Assembly (NCBI GenBank): GCA_945862065.1
Contig: CAMAWT010000015.1
Coordinates: 1 to 64,000, forward strand
From: Flavobacterium psychrophilum
GTDB lineage: Bacteria > Bacteroidota > Bacteroidia > Flavobacteriales > Flavobacteriaceae
Direction: 5' to 3'
DNA: 64,000 nucleotides
The position numbers and the translations under genes were made by a program. Below are positions 56,600 to 63,614 of the stretch, piece after piece; positions within the stretch are counted from its first letter, which is position 1, and every line of letters begins with the position of its first letter. Under the pieces are notes generated by a model that saw only the letters and a list, made by a program, of their open reading frames with translations, ran no database searches and was not told the DNA's origin.

Positions 56600-56641
56600 T
56601 TTGTAAATATATCAAATTTGCAAAAAAAATAAAATAGTTAC

Positions 56642-56671
56642 TTTGAATTACTTATTACTTCATTAAATTTG
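56642..56671 (+). promoter_or_regulatory. Bacteroidetes-type promoter for adk
   Basis: A -33 TTTG (56642-56645) and -7 TAAATTTG (56664-56671) are 18 bp apart. Transcription would begin near 56678, leaving about 57 nt before the adk start. Confidence 0.65.
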
Positions 56672-56734
56672 TACCTTGAATTTCAAAGAAAATTAATTCA
56701 TTTTTTATAAATAACTACAAACACACAAATTAAA

Positions 56735-57307
56735 ATGATTAACATTGTTCTTTTCGGAAAACCTGGTGCAGGAAAAGGAACTCAGGCCGAGTTTTTAAAA
56801 GAAAAATATAATTTAACGCATCTTTCTACAGGAGATATTTTTAGATTTAATATCAAAAACGACACTGCTTTAGGTCAATTAGCTAAAACATATATAGATC
56901 AAGGCGATTTGGTTCCAGATGAAGTGACCATACAAATGTTACAAAGTGAAGTCGATAAAAATCCAGAGTCCGCAGGTTTTTTGTTTGACGGATTTCCAAG
57001 AACAATTGCTCAAGCAGAAGCATTAGATGCTTTTTTAGTGTCCAAAAATCAAAATATTACAGCTACCATTGCGCTTGAAGCAAATGATGAGATTTTGGTT
57101 CAACGTTTATTGGAAAGAGGAAAAACTTCTGGAAGACCTGATGATCAAGACGAAGAAAAAATCAGAAATAGATACCAAGAATACAACGAAAAAACAGCTC
57201 CTTTGATGGATTTTTATAAATCACAGCATAAATTTCACTCGGTAAACGGAATTGGTTCTATTGCTGAAATAACAGAAAGAGTGAGTGACATAATTGATAA
57301 ATTATAG
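56735..57307 (+). CDS. adk: adenylate kinase
   Basis: Adk balances AMP, ADP and ATP. The 190-residue protein has the P-loop GKPGAGKGTQ (8-17), the AMP-binding STGDIFR, the signature FLFDGFPRTIAQAEAL, and RLLERGKTSGRPDDQDEEKIRNRYQEY. It lacks the zinc lid of longer enzymes, as in short-form types. It is followed by a hairpin and the CNNM gene. Confidence 0.96.
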   Translation: MINIVLFGKPGAGKGTQAEFLKEKYNLTHLSTGDIFRFNIKNDTALGQLAKTYIDQGDLVPDEVTIQMLQSEVDKNPESAGFLFDGFPRTIAQAEALDAFLVSKNQNITATIALEANDEILVQRLLERGKTSGRPDDQDEEKIRNRYQEYNEKTAPLMDFYKSQHKFHSVNGIGSIAEITERVSDIIDKL

Positions 57308-57362
57308 GGTGTAGATAAATTTCGAACATTCAATTTTTTTTTCGATATTTGCAAATAGAAAA

Positions 57363-57401
57363 GGAGCATTTTCCGAAACTCGGGATCAACGCTCTTTTTT
57401 T
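57363..57401 (+). terminator. weak hairpin terminator after adk
   Basis: Arms GAGC and GCTC enclose CCG and CGG pairs and are followed by seven T's. The stem is short and interrupted, so strength is uncertain. Confidence 0.5.
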
Positions 57402-57413
57402 GTAATTTAGACT

Positions 57414-58688
57414 ATGGAAATTTTAATCATACTTTTTTTAATCCTATTAAATGGCGTTTTTTCAATGTCGGAAATCGCTCTGATTTCTGCGCGTAAAAAC
57501 CGTCTTGAAACTGCTGCCAAAAAAGGTAACAAAAATGCCAAAATAGCATTGCATTTATCCAATTCTCCCAATGAATTTCTTTCTACCGTTCAAATTGGAA
57601 TAACGCTAATTGGCATATTAACAGGTATTTACTCGGGCGATAAAATCACCACCGACGTAAAAGCTTTTGTTGGTCAATTTCAAGCCTTGCATCAATATGC
57701 TGATTCTATTGCAGTCGGAATTGTAGTTGTTTCTCTTACTTTTTTCTCGCTTATTTTAGGTGAATTATTACCAAAAAGAATCGGATTAAATTATCCAGAA
57801 GCCATTGCAAAGGCAGTTGCAGTTCCCATGAAAATTGTTTCTACGATAACCATGCCTTTCATTTGGTTATTGACATCTTCAACCGATTTTTTACTTCAAA
57901 TATTACAGATAAAACCTACCGCTGACGGAAAAGTTACCGAAGAAGAAATAAAAGCCATCATCAAAGAAGGAACCGAAGTGGGTGAAGTGCAAGAAATTGA
58001 ACAAGATATCGTGGAGCGTGTTTTTCATATCGGTGATCGAAAAGTAAATTCATTAATGACGCACAGAAGTTCAATGGTGTACCTTTCAACCGAAGATACA
58101 TTGCAAGAAATAAAAACCAAAGTTTTAGACGAATTGCACTCCGTTTATCCTGTTTGTGAAGAAAACCTTGATGAAGTTATTGGAGTTGTTTACCTAAAAG
58201 ATCTTTTCGCCAATTTTGAAAAAGGAACTTTCGAATTAAAATCTATTGCAAAAGAGCCGATTTATTTTATCGAGCATACATCCGCTTACAAAGCGCTTGA
58301 AAATTTCAAAAAATCAAAAGTTCATTACGCATTTGTAACCGATGAATATGGTGTTTTTCAAGGAATTATAACCTTAAATGACATATTAGAAGCCCTCGTT
58401 GGCGACGCCTCCGATTTTGATGATGACGAATATAAGTTAATATCAAATGACGACGGTTCGTGGTTGGTTGATGGGCAATATTCGTTGCACGATTTCCTGA
58501 CCTATTTTGATATGGATGATTTAACAACAGATTATGAAGTAACAACCGTAAGTGGTTTTATAATAACAGAATTAGGCGCCATTCCAAAACAAGGCGATAC
58601 CTTGATTTGGAATAAATTAAAATTTGAAGCCCACAAAATGGATGGTGTAAAGATTGAGAAAGTTGTAATTACAACATTAAAAGAATAA
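57414..58688 (+). CDS. CNNM/CorC-like membrane protein (hemolysin family)
   Basis: This 424-residue protein has an N-terminal CNNM (DUF21) membrane domain with about four helices (residues 1-165), a cytoplasmic CBS pair (about 205-330; VNSLMTHRSSMVYL and VTDEYGVFQGIITLNDILEALVGD), and a C-terminal CorC_HlyC domain (about 345-420; DGSWLVDGQYSLHDFLTYF). Members are linked to magnesium or cobalt handling. It is 3 nt before obgE and probably shares its transcript. The older name hemolysin is not supported by the sequence. Confidence 0.9.
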   Translation: MEILIILFLILLNGVFSMSEIALISARKNRLETAAKKGNKNAKIALHLSNSPNEFLSTVQIGITLIGILTGIYSGDKITTDVKAFVGQFQALHQYADSIAVGIVVVSLTFFSLILGELLPKRIGLNYPEAIAKAVAVPMKIVSTITMPFIWLLTSSTDFLLQILQIKPTADGKVTEEEIKAIIKEGTEVGEVQEIEQDIVERVFHIGDRKVNSLMTHRSSMVYLSTEDTLQEIKTKVLDELHSVYPVCEENLDEVIGVVYLKDLFANFEKGTFELKSIAKEPIYFIEHTSAYKALENFKKSKVHYAFVTDEYGVFQGIITLNDILEALVGDASDFDDDEYKLISNDDGSWLVDGQYSLHDFLTYFDMDDLTTDYEVTTVSGFIITELGAIPKQGDTLIWNKLKFEAHKMDGVKIEKVVITTLKE

Positions 58689-58691
58689 AAA

Positions 58692-59726
58692 ATGACAGAA
58701 GGAAATTTTGTAGATTACGTAAAAATATATGTTACTTCAGGCAAAGGCGGTAAAGGTTCTACACACTTACACAGAGAAAAATTTATCGAAAAAGGTGGCC
58801 CAGACGGTGGTGATGGTGGTCGTGGCGGACACGTATATTTGCGCGGAAACAAAAATCTATGGACACTTTTCCATCTGAAATTTGTAAAACACATGCGTGG
58901 CGGTCACGGTGGCGATGGAGGAAGCTCTAGAAGTACGGGTCACGACGGCGAAGATAAATATGTTGAAGTGCCTCTTGGAACAGTCGTTAAAGACATTGAA
59001 ACGGGTGAAATATTGTTTGAAATTACAGAACACGACGAGTTACAAATTGTAGCAGAAGGAGGGAAGGGAGGTCTTGGAAATTGGCACTTTAGAAGTTCAA
59101 CCAACCAAACACCGCGCTATTCACAACCAGGTATGCCATCGCAAGAACTTGACGTAATTTTAGAATTAAAAGTCCTTGCCGACGTTGGTTTAGTTGGCTT
59201 TCCAAATGCAGGAAAATCAACTTTATTGTCGGTGCTTACTTCAGCAAAACCAAAAATTGCCGACTATCCTTTTACGACTTTAAAACCCAATTTGGGCATT
59301 GTGGCGTACCGCGAATTTCAATCGTTTGTAATAGCAGATATTCCCGGAATTATAGAAGGTGCTGCAGAAGGGAAGGGTCTTGGTCATTACTTTTTGCGAC
59401 ATATTGAACGAAATTCAACCTTACTTTTCTTAGTTCCAGCCGATGCCGATGACATCAAAAAAGAATACGAAATTCTACTCGATGAACTCCGTCGTTACAA
59501 CCCAGAAATGCTCGATAAAGACCGTTTGTTGGTCATTTCAAAATGTGATATGCTCGACGATGAGTTAAAAACAGAAATGAACCAACAATTAAAAAAAGAA
59601 CTAAAAGGCGTTCCTTTTATGTTTATTTCCTCAATCGCTCAACAAGGACTCACCGAACTGAAAGATAAACTTTGGGAAATGCTTAATGTTGAAGACGATA
59701 AGCCAGAAAACAGTCACGGAATTTAA
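58692..59726 (+). CDS. obgE: GTPase Obg (CgtA)
   Basis: ObgE is a ribosome-assembly GTPase. This 344-residue protein has the glycine-rich OBG fold (residues 1-160; [28 protein letters not shown]), and a G domain with G1 GFPNAGKST near 168-176, G2 [11 protein letters not shown]3 [16 protein letters not shown], and G4 SKCD. The short C-terminal tail is typical of the group. It lies 3 nt after the CNNM gene. Element A copy 6 follows by 44 nt on the other strand. Confidence 0.96.
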   Translation: MTEGNFVDYVKIYVTSGKGGKGSTHLHREKFIEKGGPDGGDGGRGGHVYLRGNKNLWTLFHLKFVKHMRGGHGGDGGSSRSTGHDGEDKYVEVPLGTVVKDIETGEILFEITEHDELQIVAEGGKGGLGNWHFRSSTNQTPRYSQPGMPSQELDVILELKVLADVGLVGFPNAGKSTLLSVLTSAKPKIADYPFTTLKPNLGIVAYREFQSFVIADIPGIIEGAAEGKGLGHYFLRHIERNSTLLFLVPADADDIKKEYEILLDELRRYNPEMLDKDRLLVISKCDMLDDELKTEMNQQLKKELKGVPFMFISSIAQQGLTELKDKLWEMLNVEDDKPENSHGI

Positions 59727-59769
59727 TTTTTTTTTAAGAAGCACACAATTCCGTTTCATAAGCCATTTT

Positions 59770-59837
59770 GTCCCGCTTTCGCCTTTATCTCCCTCGCCCT
59801 ACGGGACTTCGTGAGGATATCGGCTCTATCGGGGCTA
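59770..59837 (-). ncRNA. element A, copy 6 (structured repeat)
   Basis: On the minus strand it runs from AGCCCCGATAGAGCC to AAAGCGGGAC. The outer pair is CCCG/CGGG; the inner stem CTCAC/GGGAG has one A-G mismatch. A further partial copy of the right end (about 59898-59940: CAATCGGGGG and GTATAGTTTTCAG) follows. It lies 44 nt past the obgE stop, opposite strand. Confidence 0.62.
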
Positions 59838-59874
59838 GACATCACAAATTGTTTTTCAGTTGAAATTAGGCAAT

Positions 59875-59899
59875 AGGCATTAGGCAATAGGCAATAAGC
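59875..59899. repeat. short tandem repeat tract
   Basis: The unit TTAGGCAA/TAGGCAA is repeated about four times beside element A copy 6, 38 nt from it on its 5' side. The rest of 59900-60052 holds only the partial element A end. Confidence 0.75.
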
Positions 59900-60052
59900 C
59901 CAATCGGGGGTATTATTGACGTATAGTTTTCAGATGACTTTTTTTAAGTTTTAAATTTGTGCAACTTTGTGACTCGAGCAAAGCGAACAGACGAAGTAAA
60001 TTTGTGTGTAAAACAATTCAAATGGATTTTCACAACACTTTTTCTTTTACTT

Positions 60053-60847
60053 TCAATCTGTAATTATTAATTTCTCTACAGCTATAGTTTTGGTTTCTTC
60101 AATCAAGGTAATGAGATACAGTCCGCTAGGAAGATTGTTTCGTGATATAGTAATTAAATTCCCCGAAATAGAATTGACTTGTTTTAAAATCTGTCCGTAT
60201 GAATTGTAAATGGATAGGGTTGCATTTTTAAGATTATCATTTACTTGTAAAGTTGTAGCATTATTAAAGGGATTCGGAACTACAGAAAAAACTTTTTTAC
60301 TAGCGTTTTCAACATTTCCCAAGCCGGTTTCCCCCGACTGGATACAAGCGTTTGGAGTGCTCTCGTACGCATAATCCTTTATGGTAAACGAACCCGATGA
60401 AGAAAGTATGTCTAAGCGTGCCCAGCCATAATAAGTATTTGATCCTACAATTAATTTTAAAGCCATGTATTTATTTGTTGCTCCTATCCAATAACCAGAG
60501 CTTGAACCTATTGCCAAGGTGCCTGGGTAATTTGTACCATACCATGTAGCAAGTGGCTCACAAATAGTATTGGAAGCTGCAAATGCCCAAGGCAAATGCA
60601 GACCGCCAACAAAATTCCCAGCATATGCATTGTTTTGTAGCGGTGCACACATAATTCCTGTACCAAAATAAAAGATGAAATCATCAACAGTGTCATTATT
60701 CAAATCTAAAGTAAACGTTGCATTTGGAGTTGCGTCTTCTATGTCGGTATAAATAATTTGAGCACAGATTTTACTGTTGAAAAAAAACAGCAATAAGAGG
60801 CAACATATTGAAACTGCTTTATTTTGAAAGTTACTTTTAGTTTTCAT
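60053..60847 (-). CDS. secreted protein with type A T9SS sorting domain
   Basis: I start at ATG 60847 (264 residues); a TTG three codons earlier is less likely. The signal peptide runs to about residue 30 (LLLLFFFNSKICAQ). The mature N-terminal 150 residues have DIEDATPN, LDLNNDTVDDFIFYF and YYGWARLDI, as in small flavobacterial cargo proteins of unknown role, including an FG-GAP/EF-hand-like DLNNDTVDD. The C-terminus is a type A sorting domain (about 188-264; VPNPFNNATTLQ, IYNSYGQILK, LPSGLYLITL). It should be exported by the type IX system and cut by PorU. Confidence 0.85.
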   Translation of the reverse strand: MKTKSNFQNKAVSICCLLLLFFFNSKICAQIIYTDIEDATPNATFTLDLNNDTVDDFIFYFGTGIMCAPLQNNAYAGNFVGGLHLPWAFAASNTICEPLATWYGTNYPGTLAIGSSSGYWIGATNKYMALKLIVGSNTYYGWARLDILSSSGSFTIKDYAYESTPNACIQSGETGLGNVENASKKVFSVVPNPFNNATTLQVNDNLKNATLSIYNSYGQILKQVNSISGNLITISRNNLPSGLYLITLIEETKTIAVEKLIITD

Positions 60848-60910
60848 TTTTATCAAAAATAATTAGGGTGCTAATGTACTAATTTTAAAATTAACTCATT
60901 TACATCTTAA

Positions 60911-61037
60911 TGCCCCCTCTACAGGAAGCTTCTAGCTTGTGCCCACAATAAAAGCAATAAAATAGATAGAAATGGTAAAACAAAGAGTAAATATAATTAG
61001 AATGGGTACGAGCGAGACGCTCGCACTAGCAGGGGGT
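60911..61037. repeat. REP/BIME-like pair of palindromes
   Basis: Two palindromes face each other: AAGCT-TCT-AGCTT (60926-60938) near GCCCCCTCTAC, and CGAGCG-AGA-CGCTCG (61009-61023) near CTAGCAGGGGG. CCCCCT and AGGGGG at the outer edges are complementary. This two-hairpin plan recalls REP pairs mobilised by RAYT transposases. No such transposase is in this window. Confidence 0.55.
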
Positions 61038-61042
61038 GTTTT

Positions 61043-61188
61043 AAAATTAAAGTTAAAAACCTACAACTGTAAATAGTTGTAGGTTTTGGTTTTTATATTG
61101 CTGCGGGGTCGGGAAACCTAACGTAGTGGTTCGGCGAAGCCATACCATAGCAGAGCTTTTAATAGGGAACACTTCGTAAAGCTGGCGG
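61043..61188 (-). repeat. repeat C, copy 2
   Basis: This matches 26755-26871, including the stem ACCTACAACT/AGTTGTAGGT, and carries about 30 extra bases (with GTTCGGCGAAGCC) in the middle. The gap 60848-61320 holds only repeats (REP-like, C and D); I see no gene in it. Confidence 0.7.
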
Positions 61189-61315
61189 ATTTTTAGCACA
61201 AAAGTTCAATAGAATTAGTGCTGTTGAACCTTGCACAAATGTTTCATAGAAGTACGAAACCCTCCATATTGCCAAACCGATGTTGTGCGTTTGTGCTTCT
61301 TGGTTACTCATTGTC
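61189..61315 (-). repeat. repeat D, related to the 63.1-kb palindrome
   Basis: Its right end TTGCCAAACCGATGTTGTGCG matches the right end of the 63.1-kb element, and GGCGGATTTTTAGCACAAA matches its middle. Inside, AGTTCAA-AG and CTGTTGAAC form a hairpin, and GTTTC/GAAAC another. It ends 6 nt from the stop of the 61321 gene. Confidence 0.5.
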
Positions 61316-61320
61316 GTTTG

Positions 61321-62043
61321 TTAAAACGGTCTCACTCCACGTCTTCCAAGCCAAGTTGCAATTCTTGACATAAAACTCGGATATTTTGTAAAAACACCTT
61401 TGTTTGTTGGGTTTTTAAAACCTGTTTCAACTACAAAATCTGTTGGCAAAGTTGTATGAATGAAAGGTTTGAAATCAGGTCGTTTTTTGAAGTCCCAAAA
61501 ACGTGTTTGCATACCACCTAAATTATATATAATCAAATTCAGGTCTCGGTATTCTGTATTTTTGGGAAGTTGGTTTATATACCACATTGAATTGGCATAG
61601 TCGCCAAGATATGGAAAACTTCCTAAAAGTGAACCAAAGAAATGAAACCTTGCATTTTTGTTGTCTTTAAATGCGTCCAAAATTTGTAAGCGTGAATTTA
61701 AATTGATTTGAAAACCATTTTCTTGAAAACGAAAAACAGGGTTTTTGTCGGCATAGTCAAAAGTAAATTGCCCGTAAGTTGGAAAAATGTTTATTTGCCT
61801 ATCTGTTTCAACGTAATTTTCAGCAATAACTTTCAATTCTCTCCCAAAATCTTGTGCGTTTGAGCAGTCCAATTTGATACTTTTAGGATTAAACTCTTTA
61901 TAAACTTCTGGAAAATTGTCAGAGCGTTGCACAACTGTCAATTCGTTTACATTATCTAAAAACCATCGCTTATGGTCTTTAATAATGGCTTGCATTAGTT
62001 CACTTGTCGAACCGAAAATAATTAAGTCAAACTTATTGTTCAT
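61321..62043 (-). CDS. Rossmann-fold (SDR-like) protein
   Basis: This 240-residue protein starts with a Rossmann pattern (FDLIIFGSTSELMQAIIKDHK; a GxxxxxG-type loop that departs from normal SDRs), and a middle segment HFFGSLLGSFPYLGDYANSMWYINQL that matches the SDR serine/tyrosine region without a clear YxxxK. It may be an inactive or divergent SDR. It overlaps the membrane-protein gene by 11 nt and is the last gene of the TetR operon. Confidence 0.75.
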   Translation of the reverse strand: MNNKFDLIIFGSTSELMQAIIKDHKRWFLDNVNELTVVQRSDNFPEVYKEFNPKSIKLDCSNAQDFGRELKVIAENYVETDRQINIFPTYGQFTFDYADKNPVFRFQENGFQINLNSRLQILDAFKDNKNARFHFFGSLLGSFPYLGDYANSMWYINQLPKNTEYRDLNLIIYNLGGMQTRFWDFKKRPDFKPFIHTTLPTDFVVETGFKNPTNKGVFTKYPSFMSRIATWLGRRGVRPF

Positions 62044-62440
62044 TTTTATGATTTTTAATAGTTATAATGAGTAAAATTCCAAGAATATAATGCGACACAA
62101 TAGCTGCAATTACAGTGGTTTGAGCTAAAGAATTATTGAAAATCCCTTCATCTTTCATTACATTCCACATTACAATATCCATTGTAGCACTTGCTATTTG
62201 GTAAGCTGCTAAACCCTTTGCAACACCAATGTGTGGATTTTTTCTAAATATCCAAGCCATATAGCCCATCGTTCCAAGAGCTAAACCAATAAGTTTGGTA
62301 ATCCAATGTCCGTCAGGACTAAGTACCCATCCTGTTACAGGTTGCACCATTGACGGAGGTAACATTCCAAAAAGAAAATAGCAAAACTCTAAAATTGCTA
62401 CTGCTGTAAAAAGTGTTTTTAAGTCTAATAATTTTTTCAT
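62033..62440 (-). CDS. small four-helix membrane protein
   Basis: This 135-residue protein has four hydrophobic helices (about 9-28, 48-66, 78-95 and 107-128) and no catalytic motif that I know. The layout resembles the DoxX/DUF4345-like small membrane proteins common beside TetR regulators. It overlaps the SDR-like gene and is 13 nt after the regulator gene, so the three form one operon. Confidence 0.72.
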   Translation of the reverse strand: MKKLLDLKTLFTAVAILEFCYFLFGMLPPSMVQPVTGWVLSPDGHWITKLIGLALGTMGYMAWIFRKNPHIGVAKGLAAYQIASATMDIVMWNVMKDEGIFNNSLAQTTVIAAIVSHYILGILLIITIKNHKNEQ

Positions 62441-62453
62441 TTTATTTTAAAGA

Positions 62454-63011
62454 TTAAATTTTAATACTGTCCCAACAACATTCAAAAAGTTGGTCTTTTA
62501 GTTTTTTGGTGATTTTGGTTTCTTGTTGCGAAAAATATTTAATAGTTCCTACAATGTTTGTGTAAATAATATTGTGCAACACAAACAAATCTATCGCTTT
62601 CAAATTGCCTTCAGCAATACCGCTTTCTAACAAGGCAAACACTCTTTCAAAATTTTGTTTTACTTCCTCTTTGTTAGTTTTTTTAATTAAAGGTGAATTT
62701 GCAAACTGCTCCGCAAAAAGAAATTTTTCTTGATTTGTTAAACCAAATTCTACTGCACGTTCCCAATATATTTTTAGTTCTTCTTTTTCGGTGACACTTT
62801 TAGAAATGGATTGAAAAATATATTGTCCCATTTCTTGTTTAGTAACAATGAAAATGTCGTTTACAAGCTCTTCTTTACTTTTGTAATACGTATAAAGCGA
62901 ACCAACTGGTATATTAGCTTCTTTGGCAATTTTGCCAATTGAAGCGTCAAATAATCCGTTTTGAACGATTACTTTTCTTGCAGTTGTAAAAATGAGTTCT
63001 TTTCTGTTCAT
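62454..63011 (-). CDS. TetR/AcrR family transcription regulator
   Basis: This 185-residue protein has the TetR N-terminal helix-turn-helix (about 8-52; TARKVIVQNGLFDASIGKIAKEANIPVGSLYTYYKSKEELV) and a ligand-binding helical domain. It is the first gene of an operon with a membrane protein and an SDR-like protein. A near-perfect palindrome lies 5 nt upstream of its start and next to its promoter, so it most likely represses its own operon. The inducer is unknown. Confidence 0.92.
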   Translation of the reverse strand: MNRKELIFTTARKVIVQNGLFDASIGKIAKEANIPVGSLYTYYKSKEELVNDIFIVTKQEMGQYIFQSISKSVTEKEELKIYWERAVEFGLTNQEKFLFAEQFANSPLIKKTNKEEVKQNFERVFALLESGIAEGNLKAIDLFVLHNIIYTNIVGTIKYFSQQETKITKKLKDQLFECCWDSIKI

Positions 63012-63015
63012 TAAA

Positions 63016-63037
63016 AGTGAATGAATGTTTATTCACT
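63016..63037. promoter_or_regulatory. likely TetR operator
   Basis: Half-sites AGTGAAT (63016-63022) and ATTCACT (63031-63037) form an inverted repeat with further AA/TT symmetry in the centre. It covers the expected transcription start of the operon, right where a TetR repressor would bind. Confidence 0.7.
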
Positions 63038-63067
63038 CAAAAGTACAAATTTATTTCTTGTTGTCAA
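63038..63067 (-). promoter_or_regulatory. promoter of the TetR operon
   Basis: On the minus strand TACTTTTG (63045 down to 63038) fits the -7 consensus, and TTG (63067 down to 63065) fits a -33 element 19 bp upstream. The operator palindrome directly follows. Confidence 0.6.
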
Positions 63068-63132
63068 TTTTTTTTTAAGAAATTGTGTTGAAGTTATTTT
63101 CGGAAGAAGTGTTGTTGTAGTTACGGTCGGTT

Positions 63133-63278
63133 GTTATAGCATAACGCACAACGTTTTGCGGCTTGGCGAAGGTGGCGTTTTTATCACAAATTTTCATATG
63201 AAGTACACACTTCAAATTTACGAAAAACTGTCAAACGAAGCACTGAACCGCCACTTTTGCCAAACCGCTGTTATAGGC
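63133..63278 (-). repeat. repeat D, attC-like palindrome
   Basis: Left arm GCGGcTTGGCgAAgGTGGCG (63158-63177) pairs with the right arm CGCCAC-TTTT-GCCAA-CCGC (63249-63268), leaving single extra bases on one side. Outer boxes GCATAAC (63139-63145) and GTTATAGGC (63270-63278) are also complementary. The loop has its own hairpin (AAATTT-GAAG and CTTC-AAATTT). It lies 34 nt past the stop of the YdeI-like gene. The rest of 63012-63311 holds no gene. Confidence 0.6.
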
Positions 63279-63311
63279 TGGGCTTCCTTGTTAAACTGTC
63301 ATTTTTTCCAT

Positions 63312-63602
63312 TTAATCATCCAAATTTTTGAACCACTTTTTAGCAGATTCTCTCCTATGGGGACAACCAGGCCAACAACACGGACGTTTTTTTCCTTCCA
63401 ATATATCTTCGCTTAGTCGCTGAATATGTTCCTTTCTTGTTTCCTCCTGCTTTACGATTGTTGTCCAACAAATCCATTCATTACGTGCAAGTGGTGTTAA
63501 CTTATTCCATTTTCCCAACAATTCAGGTTTGGAAAGTAAAACCGTTTTTATATCATCAGGAACAGTGTGCACAACACCTTCTTCAATTATTAAATTTTCC
63601 AT
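63312..63602 (-). CDS. YdeI/OmpD-associated family protein
   Basis: This 96-residue protein matches the family of small proteins called YdeI or OmpD-associated: VPDDIKTVLLSKPELLGKWNKLTPLARNEWICWTTIVKQEETRKEHIQRLSEDI, the typical segment in which the helix pattern W-KLTP-R-E--W is kept. The C-terminal CCWPGCPHRRESAKKW has a cysteine cluster. The molecular role is not known. It lies 12 nt after the DoxX gene and is probably co-transcribed. Confidence 0.82.
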   Translation of the reverse strand: MENLIIEEGVVHTVPDDIKTVLLSKPELLGKWNKLTPLARNEWICWTTIVKQEETRKEHIQRLSEDILEGKKRPCCWPGCPHRRESAKKWFKNLDD

Positions 63603-63614
63603 CGTTTTAAGACT

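Noticed and set aside
63021..63416. Plus-strand 131-codon frame
   Set aside because: It covers the TetR promoter, the attC-like palindrome and the end of the YdeI-like gene; no family resemblance.
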